The notes under the pieces were generated by a model. It was not told where the DNA came from and made no database searches. It was given only the letters and a program-made list of their open reading frames with translations. This document shows, one piece after another, positions 16,507 through 26,217 of a stretch of DNA of 64,000 nucleotides; positions within the stretch are counted from its first letter, which is position 1; each line of letters begins with the position of its first letter. This DNA comes from Candidatus Didemnitutus sp. Lineage in GTDB: Bacteria > Verrucomicrobiota > Verrucomicrobiia > Opitutales > Opitutaceae. The DNA is taken from positions 1 to 64,000 of the forward strand of contig JAGOQJ010000010.1 in assembly GCA_017991595.1 (NCBI GenBank). The letters run 5' to 3'. A program made the translations under genes and the position numbers.

Positions 16507-16647
16507 CTAGCGGAGAGGCGCTCGCGCGCCGAAAGGAAGCAGGGCCGCCACGGAATACGGGCTGGGATGGCAACACACACCGAGCCGCCCGGCGACAGGC
16601 GACGACCCTGCAAAGCGGATGGAGACGCGGGACGCAGGCGTGGGCAT
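16507..16647 (-). CDS. Possible cysteine-containing leader peptide upstream of cysDN
   Basis: A 46-codon frame from ATG 16647 to TAG 16507 lies in the 242-base gap between cysH and cysD, starting four bases after the cysH stop. It contains adjacent Cys codons TGT TGC at positions 25-26 in LGVCCHPSP. A leader with tandem Cys codons could report on charged tRNA-Cys and tune cysDN expression, as described for Cys-containing upstream ORFs in other bacteria. There is no clear Shine-Dalgarno sequence. The gap is GC-rich, where chance frames are common, so this is a weak call. Confidence 0.25.
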   Translation of the reverse strand: MPTPASRVSIRFAGSSPVAGRLGVCCHPSPYSVAALLPFGARAPLR

Positions 16648-16650
16648 GGT

Positions 16651-17328
16651 TCAGCGCGCGGCGTCCACGCCAGCCACGGCCTCGCGGCCCCAGGCGACGT
16701 GCAGGCCGCACTCGCGCTTGGCGTCGGCCTTGGCCGGGTCGAAATAGGCGAGCTCGTTGGGCAGCCGGTGCTCGCGCAGGTAAGCTTCGAGTTGCGCGTC
16801 CTCCCAATCGAGGAGCGGGCTGACCTTGAGCGTGTTGAAATTCGCGTCCCACGTCACGGTGTCGAGGGCGGCACGGTTGGCGGTCTGCGAACGGCGCAAC
16901 GCGGTGATCCAGACGGCGGGCGCGAGTTCGCGCATGCCGCGCTGGAACGGCTCGAGCTTCATCAGCGCGCTGAAGCGCTTGAGACCGGCCTCGTCGTCGG
17001 GCGCAGGCACCGGGCCGTGGACCGCATCGCGATGCGCCGGCGTGAGACGCGGAAGATACGGTTTCAGGTTGAGCTTCAGCAGCGCCGTCACCTCTTCCGC
17101 GTGGCGGTAGGTCGCAGCGAGATTGTAGCCGTGGTCGACCCAGAGCACGGGAATGTCCGGCCGGGCCTGCGTGGCGAGGTGGAGGATGACGGCCTCGTAG
17201 GGACGGAAATTCGTCGAGACGATGGCGCGCCCGGGCGCGAGTGACGCGGCCCAGCGGACGATGTCGAGCGCCGGACGCACGCGCAGCTCGGTGTTCCAGC
17301 GGGAAATTTGTTCAGCGGTGTAAGACAT
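16651..17328 (-). CDS. cysH: Phosphoadenylyl-sulfate (PAPS) reductase
   Basis: A 225-residue CysH. It reduces 3'-phosphoadenylyl sulfate to sulfite with thioredoxin. The PP-loop-like nucleotide region is IVSTNFRPYEAVILHLA near residue 36, and the catalytic tail motif KRECGLH is near residue 208. That is the only cysteine in the chain. The two cysteine pairs that bind a 4Fe-4S cluster in APS reductases are absent, so the substrate should be PAPS rather than APS. An APS kinase is therefore required, and none is encoded here. The gene follows cysI by 21 bases on the same strand, and a long leader separates it from cysDN. Confidence 0.9.
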   Translation of the reverse strand: MSYTAEQISRWNTELRVRPALDIVRWAASLAPGRAIVSTNFRPYEAVILHLATQARPDIPVLWVDHGYNLAATYRHAEEVTALLKLNLKPYLPRLTPAHRDAVHGPVPAPDDEAGLKRFSALMKLEPFQRGMRELAPAVWITALRRSQTANRAALDTVTWDANFNTLKVSPLLDWEDAQLEAYLREHRLPNELAYFDPAKADAKRECGLHVAWGREAVAGVDAAR

Positions 17329-17349
17329 GAGTGGGCAGGTGGGCCGTTT

Positions 17350-19125
<1,776 letters not shown>

Positions 19126-19184
19126 GACACAGAGACACCAAGCTGATTCTTGACCCTGAGCAAAGCTCAAATATGTCATAGGTC

Positions 19185-19991
19185 ATGTCCCTAGTAATGT
19201 TTTCAGAAGGCGCGACTTCCCAGCAGGGTTACGTCTGGCTGGTCGGTGCAGGTCCAGGTGCGGCTGATCTCATCACGCTCCGCGGTCTGAAAGCGCTGCA
19301 ACGCGCCGAGGTGGTGTTGCACGACGACTTGGCGGGCCGCGATCTGCTCGAGTTGTGCCGTGAGGGCACGGAATTCATCTACGTGGGCAAGCGCGCCGGC
19401 GGGCACAGCGCCTCGCAGGAGGAAATCAACCGGCTGCTGGTCAGCCAGGCTCGCGCGGGTCGGAAAGTCGTGCGGCTGAAGGGCGGCGACCCCTCCGTGT
19501 TCGGACGCATGGGCGAGGAACTCCTAGCGCTGCGCGCCGCGCAGATCGCGCACGAAATCGTCCCGGGAGTAACCGCAGCCTGCGCCGCCGCCGCCGCCGC
19601 CGGCATCAGCCTCACGCAACGTGGACTCGCATCGGCCGCCGTGCTCGCCACCGGCCACGAATGCGCGGGCAAGTCCGGTCCGCCGCTGGATTGGGAAGCG
19701 CTCGCGCAACCCGGCACGACGTTGTGCGTTTACATGGGCACGCGCAGCCTGCCCGACTTGGCGCGCCGTCTCGTCGCCAACGGCCACGCCGCCGAGACTC
19801 CGCTGCTCATCATCAGCGACGCCTCGCGACCGCAGCAGGTCATTCGCGCCGGCACGCTGGAAACCGCCGCCGACCTCGCGCACGACGCCGAAGGCACGCC
19901 CTCGCTCGTCGTCATCGGCGAAGTGGCCGCGCAAAATCCCGAGTGGCAGACCGCAGCGCCGGCCCGCACCTACGCCCATGCCTCCGTCTGA
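19185..19991 (+). CDS. cobA: Uroporphyrinogen-III C-methyltransferase (siroheme branch)
   Basis: A 268-residue SUMT. It methylates uroporphyrinogen III at C2 and C7 with S-adenosylmethionine to give precorrin-2, the branch point to siroheme and cobalamin. Signatures are VGAGPGAADLITLRG near residue 20, the VRLKGGDPSVFGRMGEE segment near 95 and EIVPGVTAACAAAAAAGI near 125. It is a stand-alone methyltransferase with no CysG-type dehydrogenase domain. It lies divergent from cysI, which needs siroheme, so co-regulation with sulfite reductase is the obvious reading. A CbiX-like chelatase follows on the opposite strand; the precorrin-2 dehydrogenase is not visible here. Confidence 0.92.
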   Translation: MSLVMFSEGATSQQGYVWLVGAGPGAADLITLRGLKALQRAEVVLHDDLAGRDLLELCREGTEFIYVGKRAGGHSASQEEINRLLVSQARAGRKVVRLKGGDPSVFGRMGEELLALRAAQIAHEIVPGVTAACAAAAAAGISLTQRGLASAAVLATGHECAGKSGPPLDWEALAQPGTTLCVYMGTRSLPDLARRLVANGHAAETPLLIISDASRPQQVIRAGTLETAADLAHDAEGTPSLVVIGEVAAQNPEWQTAAPARTYAHASV

Positions 19992-20193
19992 AAAACGCCG
20001 GACACGACTGCAGCAGCTGTGGCGCGATTGGCTCGATCACCTGCCGCTCTCGGATCACGCGACTGAGCCGGAAATTTCCGCAACCACGTTCGTGCGCCAA
20101 GACGAGTTCAAAGCGCAGCAGCCCCCTGCCCCGCCCGCCAGCGATCCGCGAGGATGTCGAGCAACCGCGGATGCTCGGCCACGAGAGGCGTGA
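19978..20193 (+). CDS. Possible small protein overlapping the end of cobA
   Basis: A 71-codon frame starts at an ATG 14 bases before the cobA stop and runs into the 3' end of the convergent CbiX-like gene. Its first 50 residues (RRTRLQQLWRDWLDHLPLSD) look like an ordinary soluble helix; the tail is Pro/Arg-rich and overlaps the opposite-strand gene, which suggests non-coding sequence there. No family is recognised. Overlapping start position fits translational coupling to cobA, but the call is weak. Confidence 0.22.
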   Translation: MPPSEKRRTRLQQLWRDWLDHLPLSDHATEPEISATTFVRQDEFKAQQPPAPPASDPRGCRATADARPREA

Positions 20194-20938
20194 GCCGCGT
20201 CACGAGCTGCGGGTGCACCGCGGCCACACGCTGGCAAATCTCCGCCACGTCGCCGTCCGGCCCCGCGTGCCGTCCCGGCAGCAGGAATTGCATGGCGACG
20301 ACCACCGGGCCGCAGTTCCAGCCTTCGCGGGCGAGCAAGTCTTCCAACAGCGGCTCATTGAACGCGTAGTCCGGACCGGGCCGGCGCTCCATGCTGCACG
20401 GCGCCACGATCGCCGCCTCGCCGAGCAAGCGCTGCAACTGCTCCGCCAACGCATCGCGCACGCGCGTGACGACCGGCACGGGACTGCCGTGGTCGACGAG
20501 CGCAACGCGCAGCGGACCGCTGCCCGCCTCGGCCGGCACAGCACACACGTGGTCCGCGAGGATTTGCGCCAGCCGCTCATCGGCCGCGTCGAACAGCGGC
20601 GGCGCCAACCGCACACGCAGGCCCGGATGCCGCACGCGCAACTGCGCGACGCGTTCCGGCAGGTAATCCGTCAGCGCCCGGCTCGGTCCGAAGAAGAGCG
20701 GCACCACGAGAAAATCGTCCGCGCCACCCGCGGCTCTCCGCGCCACCGCCGGCTCGAAGATCTGCGCCGGACGCCCGTCGAGCGCCTCGGCCGGGATCGC
20801 GGAAGAATGCAGGAGCGACACCGGCTCGACCGGCGCACCGACGCGCGCTGCGAGCGCTGAGGCGAGTTCGCGCAACCGCAACGTGGCCGCGGGAGCGAGC
20901 GAGCCGTTGTCGAGCAGCAGCGTGATGGAGCGGGACAT
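20108..20938 (-). CDS. CbiX/SirB-like sirohydrochlorin chelatase, two-lobed
   Basis: A 276-residue tandem CbiX-like protein that would insert iron into sirohydrochlorin to make siroheme (or cobalt for cobalamin). In the C-terminal lobe the metal-binding histidines are kept: VDHGSPVP near residue 150 and FLLPGRHAGPDGDV near 220. In the N-terminal lobe the matching positions are changed, with DNGS near residue 10 and FFGPSRALTDYLP near 80 lacking His. Only one lobe should therefore bind metal. It is convergent with cobA and close to sulfite reductase, so a siroheme role is more likely than cobalamin. Confidence 0.75.
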   Translation of the reverse strand: MSRSITLLLDNGSLAPAATLRLRELASALAARVGAPVEPVSLLHSSAIPAEALDGRPAQIFEPAVARRAAGGADDFLVVPLFFGPSRALTDYLPERVAQLRVRHPGLRVRLAPPLFDAADERLAQILADHVCAVPAEAGSGPLRVALVDHGSPVPVVTRVRDALAEQLQRLLGEAAIVAPCSMERRPGPDYAFNEPLLEDLLAREGWNCGPVVVAMQFLLPGRHAGPDGDVAEICQRVAAVHPQLVTRLTPLVAEHPRLLDILADRWRAGQGAAAL

Positions 20939-20972
20939 CGTCGTCAGCCGGCGAACTCAGCGCAGACCGCGC

Positions 20973-22046
20973 TCAAACGCGGCCCTCGCGGCGCTGCCTT
21001 TCCGCCAACGCGACTGCCACATCGCGCGCGAAGAACGGCCCGCGAAAAATCATGCCCGTGTAGATCTGCACGAGCGTGGCGCCGGCATCGAGTTTCTCGG
21101 CGGCGGAGGCCTCGTCGTGGATGCCGCCGACGCCGATGATCGGCAGCCGCCCGGCCGTGGCGCGACTGATATAGTGAATGACTTCAGTGGCGCGCCGTTG
21201 CAGCGGCTTGCCGCTGAGCCCGCCCGTTTCGTTGACGGTCGCGAAGAAACCCGGGCGCGCGAGCGTGGTGTTGGTCGCGATGATGCCGTCGAGTCCGAGA
21301 TCGGCGATGACCTGCAGCGCCGCGTCGATTTGCGGGAAGCTGAGATCAGGCGCGATCTTGAGAAGGAGCGGCCGGCGCGGCTTGCCCGCGGCGACGCGCG
21401 CGGTGTTCTCCGCGACCAGCGCACCGAGGAGCGGCTTCAGCCACGACGCGTCCTGCAGTTCGCGCAGCCCCGGCGTGTTGGGACTGCTGACGTTGATCGC
21501 CACGTAGTCGGCATAATCCGCCAGCAGACGGAAGCTGCCGAGGTAATCCTCGGTGGCGCGGTCGATCGGCGTCACCTTCGTCTTGCCGAGATTGATGCCG
21601 AGCGGGATGCGGCGCTGCCCGGGCGCGGCCTGTTTCGCCAACCGCGCGGCCAGTGCGGCGGCGCCATGGTTGTTGAATCCCATGCGGTTGATCACGGCCT
21701 CCTGCGCGGGGAAACGGAACACGCGCGGCTGCGGATTCCCGTCCTGCCCGTGCAACGTGATCGTGCCGATCTCCACGTGGCCGAAGCCGAGCGCCGCCGC
21801 AGCGGGCCAAGCTTCACCGTGCTTGTCGAATCCCGCGCCAAGGCCCACGGCATTGGGGAATTTCAGCCCGAAGCACTCAATCGGCGCGTGGCGCGAGGCA
21901 TCGAGTTGGTGCAGGCGCTCCAGCAGCGCGCACACCGGGCGCAAGCGCCCCAGGAGCCTCAGGGCGCGCACCGCCTTTTCGTGCGCTTCCTCCGGGGTGT
22001 AGCGGAAGAAATACGGTTTCGCGAAACTGTCGTAGTAGCGGCCCAT
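20973..22046 (-). CDS. pyrD: Dihydroorotate dehydrogenase (quinone), class 2
   Basis: A 357-residue class 2 DHODH, the membrane-associated flavoenzyme that oxidises dihydroorotate to orotate in pyrimidine synthesis with quinone as acceptor. FMN and substrate motifs are NAVGLGAGFDKHGE, GFGHVEIGTITLHGQDGNPQPR (split by family spacing), NRMGFNNHG, INVSSPNTPGLRELQ with the catalytic-type Ser, and IIGVGGIHDEASAAEKL. The N-terminal helix YYDSFAKPYFFRYTPEEAHE aligns with the quinone-tunnel helix of the family. This favours the start at 22046; 22061 and 22142 are alternative in-frame ATGs that would reach into the neighbouring promoter region. Confidence 0.93.
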   Translation of the reverse strand: MGRYYDSFAKPYFFRYTPEEAHEKAVRALRLLGRLRPVCALLERLHQLDASRHAPIECFGLKFPNAVGLGAGFDKHGEAWPAAAALGFGHVEIGTITLHGQDGNPQPRVFRFPAQEAVINRMGFNNHGAAALAARLAKQAAPGQRRIPLGINLGKTKVTPIDRATEDYLGSFRLLADYADYVAINVSSPNTPGLRELQDASWLKPLLGALVAENTARVAAGKPRRPLLLKIAPDLSFPQIDAALQVIADLGLDGIIATNTTLARPGFFATVNETGGLSGKPLQRRATEVIHYISRATAGRLPIIGVGGIHDEASAAEKLDAGATLVQIYTGMIFRGPFFARDVAVALAERQRREGRV

Positions 22047-22205
22047 GCGTGGCCGGACCATGAGGCGCGCGCCGGCCGCTTTCAAGCGCGACAACCGATA
22101 TGTCAGCCGGCGACTTACCAAAGTCGGGAAATTTTTGCGCAAAATAGTGTTTCAGTATTTGACACTGCCCCCCGCGCGTCCTTTTTCCGGTCAAGTTTAT
22201 CACTT

Positions 22206-23015
22206 ATGGCGAAAGGAACCCCTCAACTCGAATGGTGCATTGTGCGGCTCGGCGAAGACCACAACTGGTGGGTCGACGAGGTCAGCGATCCGGTGCACTG
22301 GGATGTCGACGCGCTGAGCATCATCGATCCGCGTCAAGTCGATCATCTCATCGAAGCCATCGAGCCGCTGCGTGAATACGGTTTCGACCCCGACATCTTC
22401 GAGCGCGCGTTCATCTCCTTCCGCATCACCAAGGATCTCGGCAAGGGCCGCGTGAACCTGAAGCGCACCAAAGAGTCGCTCCTCGAGTCCGACGAGAAGC
22501 TCTTCGCCCTGCCCGACATCATCGACGAGGAAAACGGGCCCTACGCCGACCTGCTCGATCACCTCACGCGCCTCCGCGTGAAGCTGCTCAACGACCTGTT
22601 CGACTTCGAGGAGAAGCTCACCGTCGACGAGGTCGAGGACCAGATCCGCGAAGCCCAGAACAACGACTTCATCGAAGGCAAGTCCGTCCACCTCTTCAGC
22701 GAGCTCACCGCCATCCTCGACTTCGTGCCCGCCGGCTACGGCGACGAGGACGACGAGACCGAGAAGCGCGTCGCCGCCGACGAGGACGATGACGATCTCC
22801 CCGAGATCGAGGAGGAGGAGGACGAGCGCATGAAGAACGACGCCTCCCTCAAGTGGGACGAAGATGAGGAAGAGGATAAGGACGAGGACGGCGAAAAAAA
22901 GCCCGACTCCGACGAGGACGAAGAAGACGAGGACGACGGCGCCGAGAAGGATTTCGACGACGAGGACGCCGAGGAAGAAGACGAGCGCCCCAAGAGCCGT
23001 CGCGGCCGCGCCTGA
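22206..23015 (+). CDS. Unknown protein with a highly acidic C-terminal tail
   Basis: A 269-residue protein of no family known to me. Residues 1-175 look like a folded domain (WCIVRLGEDHNWWVDEVSDP, then helices with FRITKDLGKGRVNLKRT). From about residue 180 to 262 the sequence is almost continuous Asp and Glu, ending in a basic RPKSRRGRA. Such polyacidic tails are found on chaperone-like or nucleic-acid-mimic proteins; a histone- or RNA-binding partner would be a guess. The start is taken at 22206, since the upstream extension only shadows pyrD. It is monocistronic and closed by a strong intrinsic terminator. The tail is encoded by GAC/GAG runs, so slippage could change its length between strains. 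Confidence 0.75.
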   Translation: MAKGTPQLEWCIVRLGEDHNWWVDEVSDPVHWDVDALSIIDPRQVDHLIEAIEPLREYGFDPDIFERAFISFRITKDLGKGRVNLKRTKESLLESDEKLFALPDIIDEENGPYADLLDHLTRLRVKLLNDLFDFEEKLTVDEVEDQIREAQNNDFIEGKSVHLFSELTAILDFVPAGYGDEDDETEKRVAADEDDDDLPEIEEEEDERMKNDASLKWDEDEEEDKDEDGEKKPDSDEDEEDEDDGAEKDFDDEDAEEEDERPKSRRGRA

Positions 23016-23037
23016 TCCGGTCCGTTTCCCCTTTGCC

Positions 23038-23070
23038 AAGGCTGCGTGCGATTCCGCCGCAGCCTTTTTT
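23038..23070 (+). terminator. Intrinsic terminator after the acidic-tail gene
   Basis: AAGGCTGCG at 23038-23046 pairs perfectly with CGCAGCCTT at 23058-23066, and the stem runs into six consecutive T (23065-23070). The loop is 11 bases. It begins 22 bases after the stop codon. Confidence 0.9.
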
Positions 23071-23250
23071 ATTGTCCGCCTCCGGGCACCACACGGCCCG
23101 CCGGACCGCCCGGACCGCGCAAGGTGCGGCTAGGCTCGCCGGGGGATCGCCGCCGCTCCGGTGTTGCCAGCCCCCGGCCGGACACTCAGTAACGACGCGC
23201 GTTCCCCTTACCCCGCGCGGCGAACCCCACACACACGTCCCCTGCCCTGC

Positions 23251-24705
23251 ATGAGCCTGTTTCGCACGAAATCGATCACCGACCTCCAGCGCGAGGCCCG
23301 CGCCGAGCACGGCTACAAGCGCACGCTCGGCCCGCTCAACCTCGTCAGCCTCGGCATCGGCTCGGTCGTGGGCGCGGGCATCTTCGTCCTCGCCGGCACT
23401 TCCGCCGCCCAATACGCCGGCCCGGGCATCGCTCTCTCCTTCATCATTTCGGGCATCGCCTGCCTCTTCGCCGGGCTCTGCTACGCGGAGCTCGCCTCGA
23501 TGATTCCTGTCTCCGGCAGCGCCTACACCTACAGCTACGCGACGCTCGGCGAATTGCTCGCCTGGGTCGTCGGCTGGTGCCTCGTGCTGGAGTATCTGTT
23601 CTCCGGCGCCGCCGTGGCCGTCAGCTGGTCGGGCGCGATCCGCGACATTCTGGCGGAGTTCAGCATCACGCTGCCCGCGGCGCTCTCGAGTGCGCCGCTC
23701 CAAGTGGTCGGCGGCAAACTCTCGACCACCGGCGCCATCATCAATTTTCCCGCCGTCTTCATCTCGCTCGCACTGACCTACGTCCTCTACATCGGCATCA
23801 AGGAATCCGCCTCCTTCAACGACGTCATGGTCTTCATCAAGGTCGGCATCCTCGTCGCCCTGATCGGCTACGGTATTTGGTATCTCTTCAAGCACCCGGC
23901 GGTCGCCAAGGCCAACCTCGTGCCGTTCATCCCCGAGAACATCGGCACCTTCGGCGAATACGGCTGGAGCGGCCTCTTCCGCGGCGCGGCGGCGATCTTC
24001 TTCGCCTACGTCGGTTTCGACTGCGTCTCCTCCGCCGCGCAAGAAACGAAGAATCCCCAACGCGACCTGCCCATCGGCCTGCTCGGCACGCTCGGCGTCG
24101 TCACCGTCCTCTTCGTCGGCGTGTCGATCGTCCTCACCGGCATGGTCCACTACAAGGAACTGAACGTCGACGCGCCCTTCATCCACGCGCTGCAGCACGT
24201 GCAGGCCCCGGCCTTTTTCCGCTACCTCATCGAGGCCGCGACGCTGGCCGGCCTGACGTCGGTCATCCTCGTCTCGCTCCTCGGTCAGCCGCGCATCTTC
24301 TACTCGATGTCGCGCGACGGCCTGCTCCCGAAGTCCTTCGCCAAGATCCACCCGAAATACGGCACGCCGCACATCACGACTTGGATCACCGGCATCTCCT
24401 GCGCCGTCATCTCCGGGCTGTTCCCGCTCGACCTGCTCGGCGAGCTGATCTCGATCGGCACCATGCTGGCCTTCTCGCTCGTGTGCGCCGGAGTCTGGGT
24501 GCTCCGTCGCACGCGGCCCGATCTGCCGCGCCCTTTCCGCACGCCGCTCGTGCCGCTCGTGCCCATCCTCGGCATCGGCAGCTGCGCCCTGCAGATGTAT
24601 TTTCTCCCGCTCATCACCTGGCTCAACCTCGCCATCTGGATGGGCCTCGGCCTGATCATCTACTTCGGCTACAGCCGCCGCCACAGCCTGCTCGCCAAGG
24701 CCTGA
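23251..24705 (+). CDS. APC-superfamily amino acid permease (cationic amino acid transporter type)
   Basis: A 484-residue inner-membrane transporter with about 12-13 hydrophobic segments. The N-terminal LGIGSVVGAGIFVLAGTSAA near residue 38 is the helix-1 substrate loop (GxG) of the APC superfamily. FFAYVGFDCVSSAAQETKNP near 255 is the helix-6/loop signature of the CAT-type branch, followed by ARIF-like QPRIFYSMSRDGLLP near 350. Proton-coupled uptake of amino acids is expected; the specific substrate is not readable. The ATG at 23251 gives the standard short cytoplasmic N-terminus beginning MSLFRTKS. A REP pair lies downstream. Confidence 0.88.
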   Translation: MSLFRTKSITDLQREARAEHGYKRTLGPLNLVSLGIGSVVGAGIFVLAGTSAAQYAGPGIALSFIISGIACLFAGLCYAELASMIPVSGSAYTYSYATLGELLAWVVGWCLVLEYLFSGAAVAVSWSGAIRDILAEFSITLPAALSSAPLQVVGGKLSTTGAIINFPAVFISLALTYVLYIGIKESASFNDVMVFIKVGILVALIGYGIWYLFKHPAVAKANLVPFIPENIGTFGEYGWSGLFRGAAAIFFAYVGFDCVSSAAQETKNPQRDLPIGLLGTLGVVTVLFVGVSIVLTGMVHYKELNVDAPFIHALQHVQAPAFFRYLIEAATLAGLTSVILVSLLGQPRIFYSMSRDGLLPKSFAKIHPKYGTPHITTWITGISCAVISGLFPLDLLGELISIGTMLAFSLVCAGVWVLRRTRPDLPRPFRTPLVPLVPILGIGSCALQMYFLPLITWLNLAIWMGLGLIIYFGYSRRHSLLAKA

Positions 24706-24759
24706 ACGGGCTAATCGCGGCTACTTATCGAACGGAGTCGCCACCCCGCTTTTCGCCTC

Positions 24760-24835
24760 GGTAGGGCGAGTTCTCCGAACGAGCCGTCGTCCGCCGCCTG
24801 GACCCATTCGGCTCGTTCGGAGAACTCGCCCTACC
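24760..24835. repeat. REP-like palindrome pair, GTAG-headed
   Basis: Arms 24760-24786 and 24809-24835 are perfect 27-base inverted copies. Within each arm GTAG is followed by an imperfect hairpin, GGCGAGTTC-TCC-GAACGAGCC, with a two-base mismatch in the middle of the stem, which is a hallmark of REP elements. It is downstream of the permease and upstream of the convergent hemB end. A possible further half copy, GTAGCCGCG on the minus strand, ends at 24724. A related pair occurs at 59311. Confidence 0.8.
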
Positions 24836-24942
24836 CTGCAGCCGTCATGCCAGCGTCGACGAGGCCCCGAATCCCGGCGGCACGCGCAAAAAAGGCCCCG
24901 GCAACGACGCCAGCGCCTTCCTGAAATCTGCGGCTGCGCCGC

Positions 24943-25956
24943 TCAGCCCTTGTAGGCCTTGGCGAATTCCTTGGCGAAATACGTGAGGATGATGTCGGCC
25001 CCGGCGCGCTTGATGGCGAGCAGCGACTCGCCGCGCGTGCGCACGAGGTCGAGCCAGCCGAGCCGGGCCGCGGCCTGGATCTGCGAATACTCGCCCGACA
25101 CCTGATACGCAGCCACGGGCACGCGCACGGCGTCGCGCACCTCGCGGATGATGTCGAGGTAGGCGCCGGCGGGTTTCACCATGACGACGTCCGCCCCCTC
25201 CGCGATGTCCAACAACACTTCCTCGATCGCCTCGCGGCGGTTGGCGGGGTTCATCTGGTAGGTCGCCTTGCTGAGCAGGCGCGTGCCGGCCGCCTGCGCG
25301 CTGCCGACGGCGTCGCGGAACGGGCCGTAGTAGGCCGAATTGTATTTCGCCGAGTAGGCGATGATGCCCGTGTCCGTGTAGCCGGCGGCATCGAGCGCAC
25401 GGCGGATCGCGCCGACGCGTCCATCCATCATGTCCGACGGGGCGACGAAATCGACGCCCGCCTCGGCCTGCAACACGGCCATCTGGGCGAGGATCGCGAC
25501 CGTGCGGTCGTTATCGACGTTGTCCTTCTCGGCATTGAGCACGCCGTCGTGGCCGTGCGTCGTGTAGGGATCGAGCGCCACGTCCGTGATGATCGACAGC
25601 TCCGGCACCGCGGCCTTCACGGCGCGGACGGCGCGCAGCACGAGCGTCTCGCGATTGAGCGCCTGCGTGCCGTTCTCGTCCTTCAGCTTCGAATCGAGCT
25701 TGGGAAAGAGCGCCACGGCCGGGATGCCGAGCGCGTGCAATTCCTGGCACTCCTTGACGAGGTCCGGGATGCTGAAGCGGAAGACGCCCGGCATGGAGCC
25801 GATCTCCTCGGGCGCCGGCGTGCCGTCGACGACGAAGAGCGGCGCGATCAGATCGGCCGGGCGCAACACGGTTTCCTCCACCATCGCGCGGCGGCTGGCA
25901 AAGCGACGCAGACGGCGCGGGCGGCGGGTGAGTTCGAGCGGGAAGTCCTTGGGCAT
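24943..25956 (-). CDS. hemB: Delta-aminolevulinic acid dehydratase (porphobilinogen synthase)
   Basis: A 337-residue HemB. It condenses two 5-aminolevulinate molecules to porphobilinogen, the second common step of tetrapyrrole synthesis. The Schiff-base lysines lie in IAYSAKYNSAYYGPFRDA and VMVKPAGAYLD. The metal segment reads DVALDPYTTHGHDG: the cysteines of zinc-type enzymes are replaced by Ala and Asp, so this is the magnesium/potassium-type enzyme. The start at 25956 (MPKDFPLELTRRPRRLR) gives the standard N-terminus. The other heme genes in the window are hemF-hemE-hemY, 19 kb away. Confidence 0.95.
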   Translation of the reverse strand: MPKDFPLELTRRPRRLRRFASRRAMVEETVLRPADLIAPLFVVDGTPAPEEIGSMPGVFRFSIPDLVKECQELHALGIPAVALFPKLDSKLKDENGTQALNRETLVLRAVRAVKAAVPELSIITDVALDPYTTHGHDGVLNAEKDNVDNDRTVAILAQMAVLQAEAGVDFVAPSDMMDGRVGAIRRALDAAGYTDTGIIAYSAKYNSAYYGPFRDAVGSAQAAGTRLLSKATYQMNPANRREAIEEVLLDIAEGADVVMVKPAGAYLDIIREVRDAVRVPVAAYQVSGEYSQIQAAARLGWLDLVRTRGESLLAIKRAGADIILTYFAKEFAKAYKG

Positions 25957-26217
25957 GGAGCCTTCACGGTAGCCGCTCCGCCCTGCCCCGGCTATGGAAA
26001 TCTTGCCCTTCGCACCGCGGATTTTGACCGGGCGGCACAGCGGGTCGGAGCGCCGAGGGGCACAGATTAACGACACCGCACCAAGACAATGGAGTCGCGT
26101 CCGCACGGCATCGCACGTGCGGTGCGTCCCACAGAGCGGCGCCCGAACCTTGCCGTGGCGGGCAACGTCGCGTTTGCCATCGCGCCGATTTTCCATTTCG
26201 GATTCACCTTTCGCCCC

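Noticed and set aside
22849..24684. A 611-codon minus-strand frame opposite the permease
   Set aside because: It shadows a clear 12-helix APC transporter and is mostly Asp/Glu/Arg/His/Gly, as expected from GC-skewed antisense.
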